Shown here one piece after another: positions 25,784-39,061 of a stretch of DNA of 64,000 bases. The notes under the pieces are model-generated. The model made no database searches and was not told where the DNA came from. It saw only the letters and a list, made by a program, of their open reading frames with translations. The first letter of the stretch is position 1. Each line of letters starts with the position of its first letter. A program made the translations under genes and the position numbers. The stretch lies in the NCBI GenBank assembly GCA_964023205.1, contig OZ026835.1, forward strand, positions 14,528,414 to 14,592,413, in the 5' to 3' direction. The stretch is from Lutraria lutraria. Lineage: Eukaryota > Mollusca > Bivalvia > Venerida > Mactridae.

Positions 25784-27911
25784 CCTACAAATGTTATTCA
25801 GAAGCTATGCTTTGGTGATTTCATCTCCCACAGTGTTATCACCATCTTGCAATGAAGCAAGGATGAACTTGATTTGGAGGAGATGAAAGATTTGAGACAA
25901 GGCCACCATGAATTCGATGACGATAGAGAAGAAAGGAGTTTTTGTGCTAACATATTATTGTGATTTAGTTTGGCCTTTCTTATAACATCAACAGTTTGGT
26001 TTCGAAGGCATAAAAATACTTAGGCAGTCAATCTTTCCTTAGCTTTTTTTTGATAAACTGAAGAAAAATCAACTACCAAAGTTTCTTAAAGTATTTGATA
26101 TATCTTAAGTTAAAATAAGGGTACGAAAACGCTCACTTAATGAGGTGTTTATGAAACACCAAAGCCCACTAAAGGGCAAATGGATAGTTGACCTTTGACC
26201 TATTGATAGACCTTATCAACAGGGGTCATCTATCTATATTTGACCAACCTTCAAACCAAGTGAAGACCTAAGAGGCCAAAACAGTCGAATTGGCCAGACA
26301 AGGTTTGATTACCAACGAGCAAAAAAGACAGACATTAGCAAACCAGCAATATATACCCTCATTTCTTTGAAATGGGGGCATAACTAGAACTTTAAAAAGA
26401 ACCCTACAGTTACAAAAATATGACAAAAATATAAATACAAATCATGACAATTCAAGACATTTAACCTAACAGAAATAACTCCTCTGAAAAGAATAAAGTT
26501 TTGCAAAAATACTCGTAGAGAATAAAGTTCAGTAAAATCAACTACCTACATCTACATTTTTTAAAGTCATTAATTTTGACATATCTTAAGTTAAAATAAG
26601 GGTACTAAAACGCTCACTTAATGAGGTGTTTGTGAAACACCAATGCCCTCTAAAGAGCAATGCATAGTTGACCTTTGACCTATTGATAGACCTTATCAAC
26701 AGGGGTCATCTATTTGTATTTGACCAACCTTCAAACCCAGTGAAGACCTAAGAGGCCAAAACAGTCGAATTGGCCAGACAAGGTTTGATTACCAACGAGC
26801 AAAAAAGACAGACATTAGCAAACCAGCAATATATGCCCACATTTCTTTGAAATTGGGGCATAACTAGAACTTAAGAAAAGAACCCTACAATTACAAAAAA
26901 TATGACAAAAATGTCAATATAAATCATGTCACTTCAAGACATTTTACCTAATAGAAATAACTACTGGCATAAGAATAAAGTTTTGTAGAAATATTTAGGC
27001 AGTTGATTTTTCCTTAGCTTTATAAAATCTACAATTTAACTTAACATGAGGGTACTAAAAGGTCATCTTAATGAGGTGTTAGTAATTAAGAGACAAAAAT
27101 TTTTAAAAATCCAAATTCACCTCCTAAAATATGAAGCTATTAAAATGGAACAAATTTTATTCAAGAGATATTGTTTGTAGGTCAGAATTCAGTGTTTGTG
27201 AAGCAGTTAATGGAACCCTCACAACTATGTATAGGCTTGTGTCATCTGCAAATAGACCGATGTTTGCCCTGATGTCAGAAACAATGTCATCGATAAATAT
27301 CAAGAAATTGAGGGGACCAAAATTGACTCCTGTGGAGTCCCAGCTTTGATATCATTCCATTTTGATTGAGCATCAGGCAAAACAAAAGTTTGCTGTCTGC
27401 CACTTAGATAAGATGAGAACCAATTAAAAAGACTGAGAAATCCCAAAATGAAGAGGAGACCATGATGCAAGATACAGTCACAAACCTTGCTTATGTCACA
27501 AAATACAGCTCTGGCATGGAAAGCCTAAGTAAAAAGGTTGTTTAGATCAGTCAGGTGGTAAAGGTACAAAGTCTGATTTAAAGCTAGGTGAGAAGATATT
27601 GTCACTTTTATGGTTTAAGGTATGCTTGTGGACTACCCTCTCAAGGACGTTCCCTATGGTACAGAGTGGAGATATAGGTTGATAATTATCAACATGAGAA
27701 TGGCTTCCAGGTGTGACAAAAGCATCTTTCATGAGCTAGGAGGAGGACAGCGACTGGTTAAAAAAGCCACACAGAGGTGTGGACAGTTCAGATTTTGAAT
27801 TATATCCTCTATGTTAGCGGTTGTAATTGTAATATGGTCCAGGTCAGGACTGAAGTCATTCGCATCATTTTGCAGAGTTTGAGCACCTAATTCATCAAGA
27901 AGGGTTTGATC
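25784..27911. repeat. Array unit 11 (2,128 bp), second HOR position 4
   Basis: Same variant set as unit 7, including the extra A. Confidence 0.95.
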
Positions 27912-30038
27912 CCTACAAATGTTATTCAGAAGCTATGCTTTGGTGATTTCATCTCCCACAGTGTTATCACCATCTTGCAATGAAGCAAGGATGAACTTGA
28001 TTTGGAGGAGATGAAAGATTTGAGACAAGGCCACCATGAATTCGATGACGATAGAGAAGAAAGGAGTTTTTGTGCTAACATATTATTGTGATTTAGTTTG
28101 GCCTTTCTTATAACATCAACAGTTTGGTTTCGAAGGCATAAAAATACTTAGGCAGTCAATCTTTCCTTAGCTTTTTTTTGATAAACTGAAGAAAAATCAA
28201 CTACCAAAGTTTCTTAAAGTATTTGATATATCTTAAGTTAAAATAAGGGTACGAAAACGCTCACTTAATGAGGTGTTTATGAAACACCAAAGCCCACTAA
28301 AGGGCAAATGGATAGTTGACCTTTAACCTATTGATAGACCTTATCAACAGGGGTCATCTATCTATATTTGACCAACCTTCAAACCAAGTGAAGACCTAAG
28401 AGGCCAAAACAGTCGAATTGGCCAGACAAGGTTTGATTACCAACGAGCAAAAAAGACAGACATTAGCAAACCAGCAATATATACCCTCATTTCTTTGAAA
28501 TGGGGGCATAACTAGAACTTTAAAAAGAACCCTACAGTTACAAAAATATGACAAAAATATAAATACAAATCATGACAATTCAAGACATTTAACCTAACAG
28601 AAATAACTCCTCTGAAAAGAATAAAGTTTTGCAAAAATACTCGTAGAGAATAAAGTTCAGTAAAATCAACTACCTACATCTACATTTTTTAAAGTCATTA
28701 ATTTTGACATATCTTAAGTTAAAATAAGGGTACTAAAACGCTCACTTAATGAGGTGTTTGTGAAACACCAATGCCCTCTAAAGAGCAATGCATAGTTGAC
28801 CTTTGACCTATTGATAGACCTTATCAACAGGGGTCATCTATTTGTATTTGACCAACCTTCAAACCCAGTGAAGACCTAAGAGGCCAAAACAGTCGAATTG
28901 GCCAGACAAGGTTTGATTACCAACGAGCAAAAAAGACAGACATTAGCAAACCAGCAATATATGCCCACATTTCTTTGAAATTGGGGCATAACTAGAACTT
29001 AAGAAAAGAACCCTACAATTACAAAAATATGACAAAAATGTCAATATAAATCATGTCACTTCAAGACATTTTACCTAATAGAAATAACTACTGGCATAAG
29101 AATAAAGTTTTGTAGAAATATTTAGGCAGTTGATTTTTCCTTAGCTTTATAAAATCTACAATTTAACTTAACATGAGGGTACTAAAAGGTCATCTTAATG
29201 AGGTGTTAGTAATTAAGAGACAAAAAATTTTAAAAATCCAAATTCACCTCCTAAAATATGAAGCTATTAAAATGGAACAAATTTTATTCAAGAGATATTG
29301 TTTGTAGGTCAGAATTCAGTGTTTGTGAAGCAGTTAATGGAACCCTCACAACTATGTATAGGCTTGTGTCATCTGCAAATAGACCGATGTTTGCCCTGAT
29401 GTCAGAAACAATGTCATCGATAAATATCAAGAAATTGAGGGGACCAAAATTGACTCCTGTGGAGTCCCAGCTTTGATATCATTCCATTTTGATTGAGCAT
29501 CAGGCAAAACAAAAGTTTGCTGTCTGCCACTTAGATAAGATGAGAACCAATTAAAAAGACTGAGAAATCCCAAAATGAAGAGGAGACCATGATGCAAGAT
29601 ACAGTCACAAACCTTGCTTATGTCACAAAATACAGCTCTGGCATGGAAAGCCTAAGTAAAAAGGTTGTTTAGATCAGTCAGGTGGTAAAGGTACAAAGTC
29701 TGATTTAAAGCTAGGTGAGAAGATATTGTCACTTTTATGGTTTAAGGTATGCTTGTGGACTACCCTCTCAAGGACGTTCCCTATGGTACAGAGTGGAGAT
29801 ATAGGTTGATAATTACCAACATGAGAATGGCTTCCAGGTGTGACAAAAGCATCTTTCATGAGCTAGGAGGAGGACAGCGACTGGTTAAAAAAGCCACACA
29901 GAGGTGTGGACAGTTCAGATTTTGAATTATATCCTCTATGTTAGCGGTTGTAATTGTAATATGGTCCAGGTCAGGACTGAAGTCATTCGCATCATTTTGC
30001 AGAGTTTGAGCACCTAATTCATCAAGAAGGGTTTGATC
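27912..30038. repeat. Array unit 12 (2,127 bp)
   Basis: Same set as units 4 and 8. The third tetramer would start here, but the next unit breaks the pattern. Confidence 0.95.
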
Positions 30039-32166
30039 CCTACAAATGTTATTCAGAAGCTATGCTTTGGTGATTTCATCTCCCACAGTGTTATCACCAT
30101 CTTGCAATGAAGCAAGGATGAACTTGATTTGGAGGAGATGAAAGATTTGAGACAAGGCCACCATGAATTCGATGACGATAGAGAAGAAAGGAGTTTTTGT
30201 GCTAACATATTATTGTGATTTAGTTTGGCCTTTCTTATAACATCAACAGTTTGGTTTCGAAGGCATAAAAATACTTAGGCAGTCAATCTTTCCTTAGCTT
30301 TTTTTTGATAAACTGAAGAAAAATCAACTACCAAAGTTTCTTAAAGTATTTGATATATCTTAAGTTAAAATAAGGGTACGAAAACGCTCACTTAATGAGG
30401 TGTTTATGAAACACCAAAGCCCACTAAAGGGCAAATGGATAGTTGACCTTTGACCTATTGATAGACCTTATCAACAGGGGTCATCTATCTATATTTGACC
30501 AACCTTCAAACCAAGTGAAGACCTAAGAGGCCAAAACAGTCGAATTGGCCAGACAAGGTTTGATTACCAACGAGCAAAAAAGACAGACATTAGCAAACCA
30601 GCAATATATACCCTCATTTCTTTGAAATGGGGGCATAACTAGAACTTTAAAAAGAACCCTACAGTTACAAAAATATGACAAAAATATAAATACAAATCAT
30701 GACAATTCAAGACATTTAACCTAACAGAAATAACTCCTCTGAAAAGAATAAAGTTTTGCAAAAATACTCGTAGAGAATAAAGTTCAGTAAAATCAACTAC
30801 CTACATCTACATTTTTTAAAGTCATTAATTTTGACATATCTTAAGTTAAAATAAGGGTACTAAAACGCTCACTTAATGAGGTGTTTGTGAAACACCAATG
30901 CCCTCTAAAGAGCAATGCATAGTTGACCTTTGACCTATTGATAGACCTTATCAACAGGGGTCATCTATTTGTATTTGACCAACCTTCAAACCCAGTGAAG
31001 ACCTAAGAGGCCAAAACAGTCGAATTGGCCAGACAAGGTTTGATTACCAACGAGCAAAAAAGACAGACATTAGCAAACCAGCAATATATGCCCACATTTC
31101 TTTGAAATTGGGGCATAACTAGAACTTAAGAAAAGAACCCTACAATTACAAAAAATATGACAAAAATGTCAATATAAATCATGTCACTTCAAGACATTTT
31201 ACCTAATAGAAATAACTACTGACATAAGAATAAAGTTTTGTAGAAATATTTAGGCAGTTGATTTTTCCTTAGCTTTATAAAATCTACAATTTAACTTAAC
31301 ATGAGGGTACTAAAAGGTCATCTTAATGAGGTGTTAGTAATTAAGAGACAAAAATTTTTAAAAATCCAAATTCACCTCCTAAAATATGAAGCTATTAAAA
31401 TGGAACAAATTTTATTCAAGAGATATTGTTTGTAGGTCAGAATTCAGTGTTTGTGAAGCAGTTAATGGAACCCTCACAACTATGTATAGGCTTGTGTCAT
31501 CTGCAAATAGACCGATGTTTGCCCTGATGTCAGAAACAATGTCATCGATAAATATCAAGAAATTGAGGGGACCAAAATTGACTCCTGTGGAGTCCCAGCT
31601 TTGATATCATTCCATTTTGATTGAGCATCAGGCAAAACAAAAGTTTGCTGTCTGCCACTTAGATAAGATGAGAACCAATTAAAAAGACTGAGAAATCCCA
31701 AAATGAAGAGGAGACCATGATGCAAGATACAGTCACAAACCTTGCTTATGTCACAAAATACAGCTCTGGCATGGAAAGCCTAAGTAAAAAGGTTGTTTAG
31801 ATCAGTCAGGTGGTAAAGGTACAAAGTCTGATTTAAAGCTAGGTGAGAAGATATTGTCACTTTTATGGTTTAAGGTATGCTTGTGGACTACCCTCTCAAG
31901 GACGTTCCCTATGGTACAGAGTGGAGATATAGGTTGATAATTACCAACATGAGAATGGCTTCCAGGTGTGACAAAAGCATCTTTCATGAGCTAGGAGGAG
32001 GACAGCGACTGGTTAAAAAAGCCACACAGAGGTGTGGACAGTTCAGATTTTGAATTATATCCTCTATGTTAGCGGTTGTAATTGTAATATGGTCCAGGTC
32101 AGGACTGAAGTCATTCGCATCATTTTGCAGAGTTTGAGCACCTAATTCATCAAGAAGGGTTTGATC
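30039..32166. repeat. Array unit 13 (2,128 bp)
   Basis: It combines a 6-A run and 'agacaaaaatttttaaa' with a Gly codon, a combination not seen in units 1-12. It has a unique 'ctactgacataag' (31215-31227). This is a recombinant-looking unit at the point where the tetramer order fails. Confidence 0.93.
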
Positions 32167-34294
32167 CCTACAAATGTTATTCAGAAGCTATGCTTTGGTG
32201 ATTTCATCTCCCACAGTGTTATCACCATCTTGCAATGAAGCAAGGATGAACTTGATTTGGAGGAGATGAAAGATTTGAGACAAGGCCACCATGAATTCGA
32301 TGACGATAGAGAAGAAAGGAGTTTTTGTGCTAACATATTATTGTGATTTAGTTTGGCCTTTCTTATAACATCAACAGTTTGGTTTCGAAGGCATAAAAAT
32401 ACTTAGGCAGTCAATCTTTCCTTAGCTTTTTTTTGATAAACTGAAGAAAAATCAACTACCACAGTTTCTTAAAGTATTTGATATATCTTAAGTTAAAATA
32501 AGGGTACGAAAACGCTCACTTAATGAGGTGTTTATGAAACACCAAAGCCCACTAAAGGGCAAATGGATAGTTGACCTTTGACCTATTGATAGACCTTATC
32601 AACAGGGGTCATCTATCTATATTTGACCAACCTTCAAACCAAGTGAAGACCTAAGAGGCCAAAACAGTCGAATTGGCCAGACAAGGTTTGATTACCAACG
32701 AGCAAAAAAGACAGACATTAGCAAACCAGCAATATATACCCTCATTTCTTTGAAATGGGGGCATAACTAGAACTTTAAAAAGAACCCTACAGTTACAAAA
32801 ATATGACAAAAATATAAATACAAATCATGACAATTCAAGACATTTAACCTAACAGAAATAACTCCTCTGAAAAGAATAAAGTTTTGCAAAAATACTCGTA
32901 GAGAATAAAGTTCAGTAAAATCAACTACCTACATCTACATTTTTTAAAGTCATTAATTTTGACATATCTTAAGTTAAAATAAGGGTACTAAAACGCTCAC
33001 TTAATGAGGTGTTTGTGAAACACCAATGCCCTCTAAAGAGCAATGCATAGTTGACCTTTGACCTATTGATAGACCTTATCAACAGGGGTCATCTATTTGT
33101 ATTTGACCAACCTTCAAACCCAGTGAAGACCTAAGAGGCCAAAACAGTCGAATTGGCCAGACAAGGTTTGATTACCAACGAGCAAAAAAGACAGACATTA
33201 GCAAACCAGCAATATATGCCCACATTTCTTTGAAATTGGGGCATAACTAGAACTTAAGAAAAGAACCCTACAATTACAAAAAATATGACAAAAATGTCAA
33301 TATAAATCATGTCACTTCAAGACATTTTACCTAATAGAAATAACTACTGGCATAAGAATAAAGTTTTGTAGAAATATTTAGGCAGTTGATTTTTCCTTAG
33401 CTTTATAAAATCTACAATTTAACTTAACATGAGGGTACTAAAAGGTCATCTTAATGAGGTGTTAGTAATTAAGAGACAAAAATTTTTAAAAATCCAAATT
33501 CACCTCCTAAAATATGAAGCTATTAAAATGGAACAAATTTTATTCAAGAGATATTGTTTGTAGGTCAGAATTCAGTGTTTGTGAAGCAGTTAATGGAACC
33601 CTCACAACTATGTATAGGCTTGTGTCATCTGCAAATAGACCGATGTTTGCCCTGATGTCAGAAACAATGTCATCGATAAATATCAAGAAATTGAGGGGAC
33701 CAAAATTGACTCCTGTGGAGTCCCAGCTTTGATATCATTCCATTTTGATTGAGCATCAGGCAAAACAAAAGTTTGCTGTCTGCCACTTAGATAAGATGAG
33801 AACCAATTAAAAAGACTGAGAAATCCCAAAATGAAGAGGAGACCATGATGCAAGATACAGTCACAAACCTTGCTTATGTCACAAAATACAGCTCTGGCAT
33901 GGAAAGCCTAAGTAAAAAGGTTGTTTAGATCAGTCAGGTGGTAAAGGTACAAAGTCTGATTTAAAGCTAGGTGAGAAGATATTGTCACTTTTATGGTTTA
34001 AGGTATGCTTGTGGACTACCCTCTCAAGGACGTTCCCTATGGTACAGAGTGGAGATATAGGTTGATAATTATCAACATGAGAATGGCTTCCAGGTGTGAC
34101 AAAAGCATCTTTCATGAGCTAGGAGGAGGACAGCGACTGGTTAAAAAAGCCACACAGAGGTGTGGACAGTTCAGATTTTGAATTATATCCTCTATGTTAG
34201 CGGTTGTAATTGTAATATGGTCCAGGTCAGGACTGAAGTCATTCGCATCATTTTGCAGAGTTTGAGCACCTAATTCATCAAGAAGGGTTTGATC
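32167..34294. repeat. Array unit 14 (2,128 bp)
   Basis: It shares 'ctaccacagtttc' with unit 2, plus the 6-A run, 'agacaaaaatttttaaa' and Asp codon. Units 13-14 therefore resemble units 1-2 at the opposite end of the array. Confidence 0.93.
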
Positions 34295-36412
34295 CCTACA
34301 AATGTTATTCAGAAGCTATGCTTTGGTGATTTCATCTCCCACAGTGTTATCACCATCTTGCAATGAAGCAAGGATGAACTTGATTTGGAGGAGATGAAAG
34401 ATTTGAGACAAGGCCACCATGAATTCGATGACGATAGAGAAGAAAGGAGTTTTTGTGCTAACATATTATTGTGATTTAGTTTGGCCTTTCTTATAACATC
34501 AACAGTTTGGTTTCGAAGGCATAAAAATACTTAGGCAGTCAATCTTTCCTTAGCTTTTTTTTGATAAACTGAAGAAAAATCAACTACCAAAGTTTCTTAA
34601 AGTATTTGATATATCTTAAGTTAAAATAAGGGTACGAAAACGCTCACTTAATGAGGTGTTTATGAAACACCAAAGCCCACTAAAGGGCAAATGGATAGTT
34701 GACCTTTAACCTATTGATAGACCTTATCAACAGGGGTCATCTATCTATATTTGACCAACCTTCAAACCAAGTGAAGACCTAAGAGGCCAAAACAGTCGAA
34801 TTGGCCAGACAAGGTTTGATTACCAACGAGCAAAAAAGACAGACATTAGCAAACCAGCAATATATACCCTCATTTCTTTGAAATGGGGGCATAACTAGAA
34901 CTTTAAAAAGAACCCTACAGTTACAAAAATATGACAAAAATATAAATACAAATCATGACAATTCAAGACATTTAACCTAACAGAAATAACTCCTCTGAAA
35001 AGAATAAAGTTTTGCAAAAATACTCGTAGAGAATAAAGTTCAGTAAAATCAACTACCTACATCTACATTTTTTAAAGTCATTAATTTTGACATATCTTAA
35101 GTTAAAATAAGGGTACTAAAACGCTCACTTAATGAGGTGTTTGTGAAACACCAATGCCCTCTAAAGAGCAATGCATAGTTGACCTTTGACCTATTGATAG
35201 ACCTTATCAACAGGGGTCATCTATTTGTATTTGACCAACCTTCAAACCCAGTGAAGACCTAAGAGGCCAAAACAGTCGAATTGGCCAGACAAGGTTTGAT
35301 TACCAACGAGCAAAAAAGACAGACATTAGCAAACCAGCAATATATGCCCACATTTCTTTGAAATTGGGGCATAACTAGAACTTAAGAAAAGAACCCTACA
35401 ATTACAAAAAATATGACAAAAATGTCAATATAAATCATGTCACTTCAAGACATTTTACCTAATAGAAATAACTACTGGCATAAGAATAAAGTTTTGTAGA
35501 AATATTTAGGCAGTTGATTTTTCCTTAGCTTTATAAAATCTACAATTTAACTTAACATGAGGGTACTAAAAGGTCATCTTAATGAGGTGTTAGTAATTAA
35601 GAGACAAAAAATTTTAAAAATCCAAATTCACCTCCTAAAATATGAAGCTATTAAAATGGAACAAATTTTATTCAAGAGATATTGTTTGTAGGTCAGAATT
35701 CAGTGTTTGTGAAGCAGTTAATGGAACCCTCACAACTATGTATAGGCTTGTGTCATCTGCAAATAGACCGATGTTTGCCCTGATGTCAGAAACAATGTCA
35801 TCGATAAATATCAAGAAATTGAGGGGACCAAAATTGACTCCTGTGGAGTCCCAGCTTTGATATCATTCCATTTTGATTGAGCATCAGGCAAAACAAAAGT
35901 TTGCTGTCTGCCACTTAGATAAGATGAGAACAAATTAAAAAGACTGAGAAATCCCAAAATGAAGAGGAGACCATGATGCAAGATACAGTCACAAACCTTG
36001 CTTATGTCACAAAATACAGCTCTGGCATGGAAAGCCTAAGTAAAAAGGTTGTTTAGATCAGTCAGGTGGTAAAGGTACAAAGTCTGATTTAAAGCTAGGT
36101 GAGAAGATATTGTCACTTTTATGGTTTAAGGTATGCTTGTGGACTACCCTCTCAAGGACGTTCCCTATGGTACAGAGTGGAGATATAGGTTGATAATTAT
36201 CAACATGAGAATGGCTTCTAGGTGTGACAAAAGCATCTTTCCATGAGCTAGGAAAAACAGGAGCACAGCGACTGGTTAAAAAAGCCACACAGAGTGTACA
36301 GTTCGGATTTTAAAATATCCTCTATCTTACAGGTTTTAATTGTAATATGGTCCTAGACAGGACTGATGTCATTCACATCATTTTGCAGAGTATGAGCAAG
36401 AAGGTTTTGATC
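34295..36412. repeat. Array unit 15, diverging in its last ~180 bp
   Basis: 'gacctttaacc', 6-A run, 'agacaaaaaattttaaa', Asp codon: a mosaic of variants. From about 36235 the sequence departs from the consensus with many substitutions and small indels, while still aligning to it. Confidence 0.93.
36058..36288 (-). pseudogene. Longest RT frame, in the edge copy
   Basis: In the last unit the minus-strand RT frame is open for 76 codons. It reads through the point where other units have a stop and frameshift: here a Trp-Lys-Asp-Ala-Phe segment is intact, where array units read stop-Met-Lys-Asp. It continues into NYQPISPL and VLERVVHKH. It is still only a fingers-domain fragment and not a functional enzyme. 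It suggests that the edge sequence keeps an older, less damaged state of the captured LINE. Confidence 0.75.
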
Positions 36413-36641
36413 CCGACAAATGTTATTCAGAAGGTTTGCATTGTTGATTTCATCTTCCAAAGTGTTATCACCAGTTGCAGTGAAGTAAGGAGGAACTTGA
36501 TTTGGAGGAGATGAAAGTTTTGAGACAAGGCCACCACCATTTCGATGACAATTGAGAGGAAAGGAGTTTTTGTGCTAACATATTATTGTGATTTAGTTTG
36601 GCCTTTCTTATTTCATCAACAGTTTAATTTCGAAGGCATTG
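36413..36641. repeat. Degraded sixteenth partial copy (array right edge)
   Basis: It aligns to the first ~230 bp of the unit ('gacaaatgttattcag', 'gatttggaggagatgaaag', 'ggagtttttgtgctaacatattattgtgatttag') with frequent mismatches. Homology ends at 'cgaaggcat', which is also where the LINE-derived block joins subrepeat A inside the array units. Confidence 0.85.
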
Positions 36642-37359
36642 AAATTTTTAGTAAGATTACAAATCAGTGGTGGTTTTTAATTATACTCGATACCTAATAT
36701 TCCCATACTGACTACAACCAATGTCATATGTGATGCGTATTTGTTTGTCCTACCAACCATTACTTAAACTGACAGATATCTATTATGATTTTCATGATAG
36801 TCTAAGTTCATGGGTTTTTTATTTGCTGCTGCGTAGCAAACAAATACAGTGTTACCATATTTCAGAAACAGTTCACATCGGAAGTGAAAAACCTGAGAAC
36901 TTTCACTTCCTGTTCAACCACTACAAAAAAAAGTTTGTCTTCTATATGTAGGAGTGTCGATCTCATCCGATAATTTACGCAAGTCTACAGGCCAGTTTAA
37001 ACTCTACGATCTACGAGAATCAAACCATTAAATTTATTTACAGGTATATTCATAAACACTACACCATTAGCAAATACTGATTATCAGTAATTGTAACTTT
37101 CACTTCTGTAATGGATGACGGTCACATAATAAAACAATGGCGCAGACCTAATTAATAGAAATAAAATCATTCATAGAAAAACTGGCCTCACTGGCTTTAA
37201 TCTGCACAATTTCTTAAAATCACAAGCACATAAAAATTTCAATCAAAAATACCTCAGTGCTTTCAGCGCTTTGATTATTCACATGATTGTCAATTTTATC
37301 AAGCCTTCATTTTAATTAGTGAATGTTACAATAAGTGTGAAAGCGATCAACCTTTTAGG
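36642..37359. other. Unique-looking DNA right of the array
   Basis: No recognised domain, splice-bounded exon or repeat match. A 76-codon open frame on + (36721-36951) has no recognisable motif and is probably chance. Confidence 0.5.
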
Positions 37360-37484
37360 ATTTAAATAATCATTATTAATATGTTGCAATAAATTTCTTC
37401 TTCGTTCGTGCGCTAATTTTAGATATCTACATAGATTTAATAATATAGTTTTCTTGTTAGTGTTAAGAAGTTGAAAAAATTTAA

Positions 37485-37733
37485 TCATACTTTGGTTATT
37501 ATAGTAATATTTTTTTTATATATTTTGCGTAGATCTGAAAAAGTATGACACCTTAATACAAAATGAAATTCATATTGTAAATCTCTGTAAGTCCCCAGCA
37601 AACAAAACTGACAATAATGTTGTTCTCTGTGTAATCTTTCCCTAAATCTGGCAGAATTTATTCTTAATGGATTCGCAGAAACACATAATTTGGTTAATTC
37701 TTTTCTTAAATGTGTTGATACAATTAATGACAA
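37485..37733 (-). pseudogene. LINE ORF2 C-terminal segment
   Basis: An 82-codon frame with 'RKELTKLCVSANPLR', then YCQFC...EFHFVLRCHTFSDLRK. This resembles the Cys/His-bearing tail (Cys-x2-Cys...His...Cys) common at the end of mollusc LINE polyproteins. Homology-like sequence continues in another frame to about 37360. Confidence 0.7.
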
Positions 37734-38063
37734 ATACTTTTCACAATTAAAATTTAGTTTGAAATGGCTGTAAAAATCATGTAGTATTCTGTTGTTATTT
37801 ACATCTGAAAACCACCGTTGTTGGAAAATATTAATAATGTGTTTTTTAAAGACATTAATAAAAGTAGGTACATGAACACTTTCTGGATAAATCCTGACAT
37901 CTGAAAAACCATGCTCATCTTATAAAGATTTAACTTTAAACGACCAACTATCTCTTTTGGCCTCGTGATTGATGATACTATTTTCATAAATTGTTTTTAA
38001 AATAACATTATCAGTGTGTACCTGCAACTTAAACAAATATGTTATTTAATATGTGAACATATA

Positions 38064-38249
38064 TTATCTGGTAATGTAGAGGGGATAGCGACCCAACTCT
38101 CCATACACAGCAGCATTACATGTTTTTTGTCCTACACCAAGAATAGTTTTACAGAACTTAAGGTGTAGTCTTTCAATGTCCTTAGACTTCGTAAATCCCC
38201 AAACTGGGTATGCATAGTTAATAACAGAACCAACAAATGTATCAAACAA
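38064..38249 (-). pseudogene. LINE ORF2 post-RT segment
   Basis: A 61-codon frame with VINYAYPVWGFTKSKDIERLHLKFCK split over the segment. The 'Y..PVWG......I..LH..FCK..LGV' pattern is typical of the region after the RT thumb in Jockey-like elements. Confidence 0.75.
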
Positions 38250-38429
38250 CTACAGAGATAATTTTGGCATAATTTGTAGATCATTGATATGTTTTAAGAG
38301 AACGTTCATTGACTTTGATGCCTTTCCGATAATATATTGATTGTTTAATACGAAGGACCCGGTATAATTAAAAACAACATCAAGATAATTAAAATCATCT
38401 ACAACTTCTAAATTTTCGTCATTATAAAA

Positions 38430-38822
38430 CTAACGTTCTTCAAGTTTGACCGGCCCTCGTTTACGAAACACCACTATTTTTGTTTTACTAGTGTTTACCT
38501 CCAGTCCCCATAAAGAACAATATTCATAGAGACGGTTTAAATTATTTTGTAAATCAACTGTTGACTTACCAACTATAACCATGTCATCAGCAAATAGTAG
38601 GATTATTAGACAAAGATTAAGTATTTCAATTCCTGGATCTACTCCGCTTTGTAAGAAGAGTTTTAAGTCTTGAATAAATAAAGAAAACATTGCCAGCAAA
38701 TTATTTAGGCCTTGGCGTAATCCAACGGATAGATAAAAAAAGGTCTGATAAGGAATTACATAGTTTGACGCATGATTTAACAATGTTATACATAGATTTG
38801 AACATAACCAGTATTTTACCAT
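38430..38822 (-). pseudogene. LINE RT palm segment with FADD
   Basis: A 130-codon frame with GLRQG (the usual G-x-RQG/PQG motif), then ILLFADDMVIVG (catalytic FADD at 38583-38594), then LYEYCSLWGLEVNTSKTK and a VFRKRG end. This is the best-preserved part of the element. Upstream and downstream stops make it non-functional. Confidence 0.85.
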
Positions 38823-39061
38823 CCAAACCCGTATTGAACAACTTTAACCACTGTGTATTCCTATATACTGAATCGAATGCCTTTTTTAAATCAATAAACG
38901 CGCACAGTAATTAATCGATTACTAATACAATGCTGTATTAAATTTTGTAAGGCAAAAATAGCATCAACAGTGCTATGACCTTTTCTGAAACCGAATTGTG
39001 AATCAGAGATAATTTTGTGTTCATCAATCCATTTTACGATTCTTCGAGTTAAAACACTTAC

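Larger units (their letters stand above)
4515..36641. repeat. Tandem array: 15 units of ~2,127 bp plus edge copy
   Basis: A 2,126-2,128-bp unit is repeated head to tail. The block 'cctacaaatgttattcag' recurs at 4515, 6642, 8768, 10894, 13021, 15148, 17275, 19403, 21530, 23657, 25784, 27912, 30039, 32167 and 34295. Units differ by few substitutions and by 1-2 bp in A-runs. Each unit holds two 481-bp subrepeats, a truncated third, and about 1 kb of dead LINE reverse transcriptase on the minus strand. The small open frames recurring in each unit (72 codons on +, 61 codons on -) are RT remnants and their antisense, not genes. Copies stay near-identical until about 36235 and then diverge. The left edge is lost in the gap, so 15 is a minimum. 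Confidence 0.98.

Noticed and set aside
36721..36951. 76-codon + strand open frame right of the array
   Set aside because: No domain, no splice context and no similarity to the neighbouring LINEs; length is within chance for this composition.
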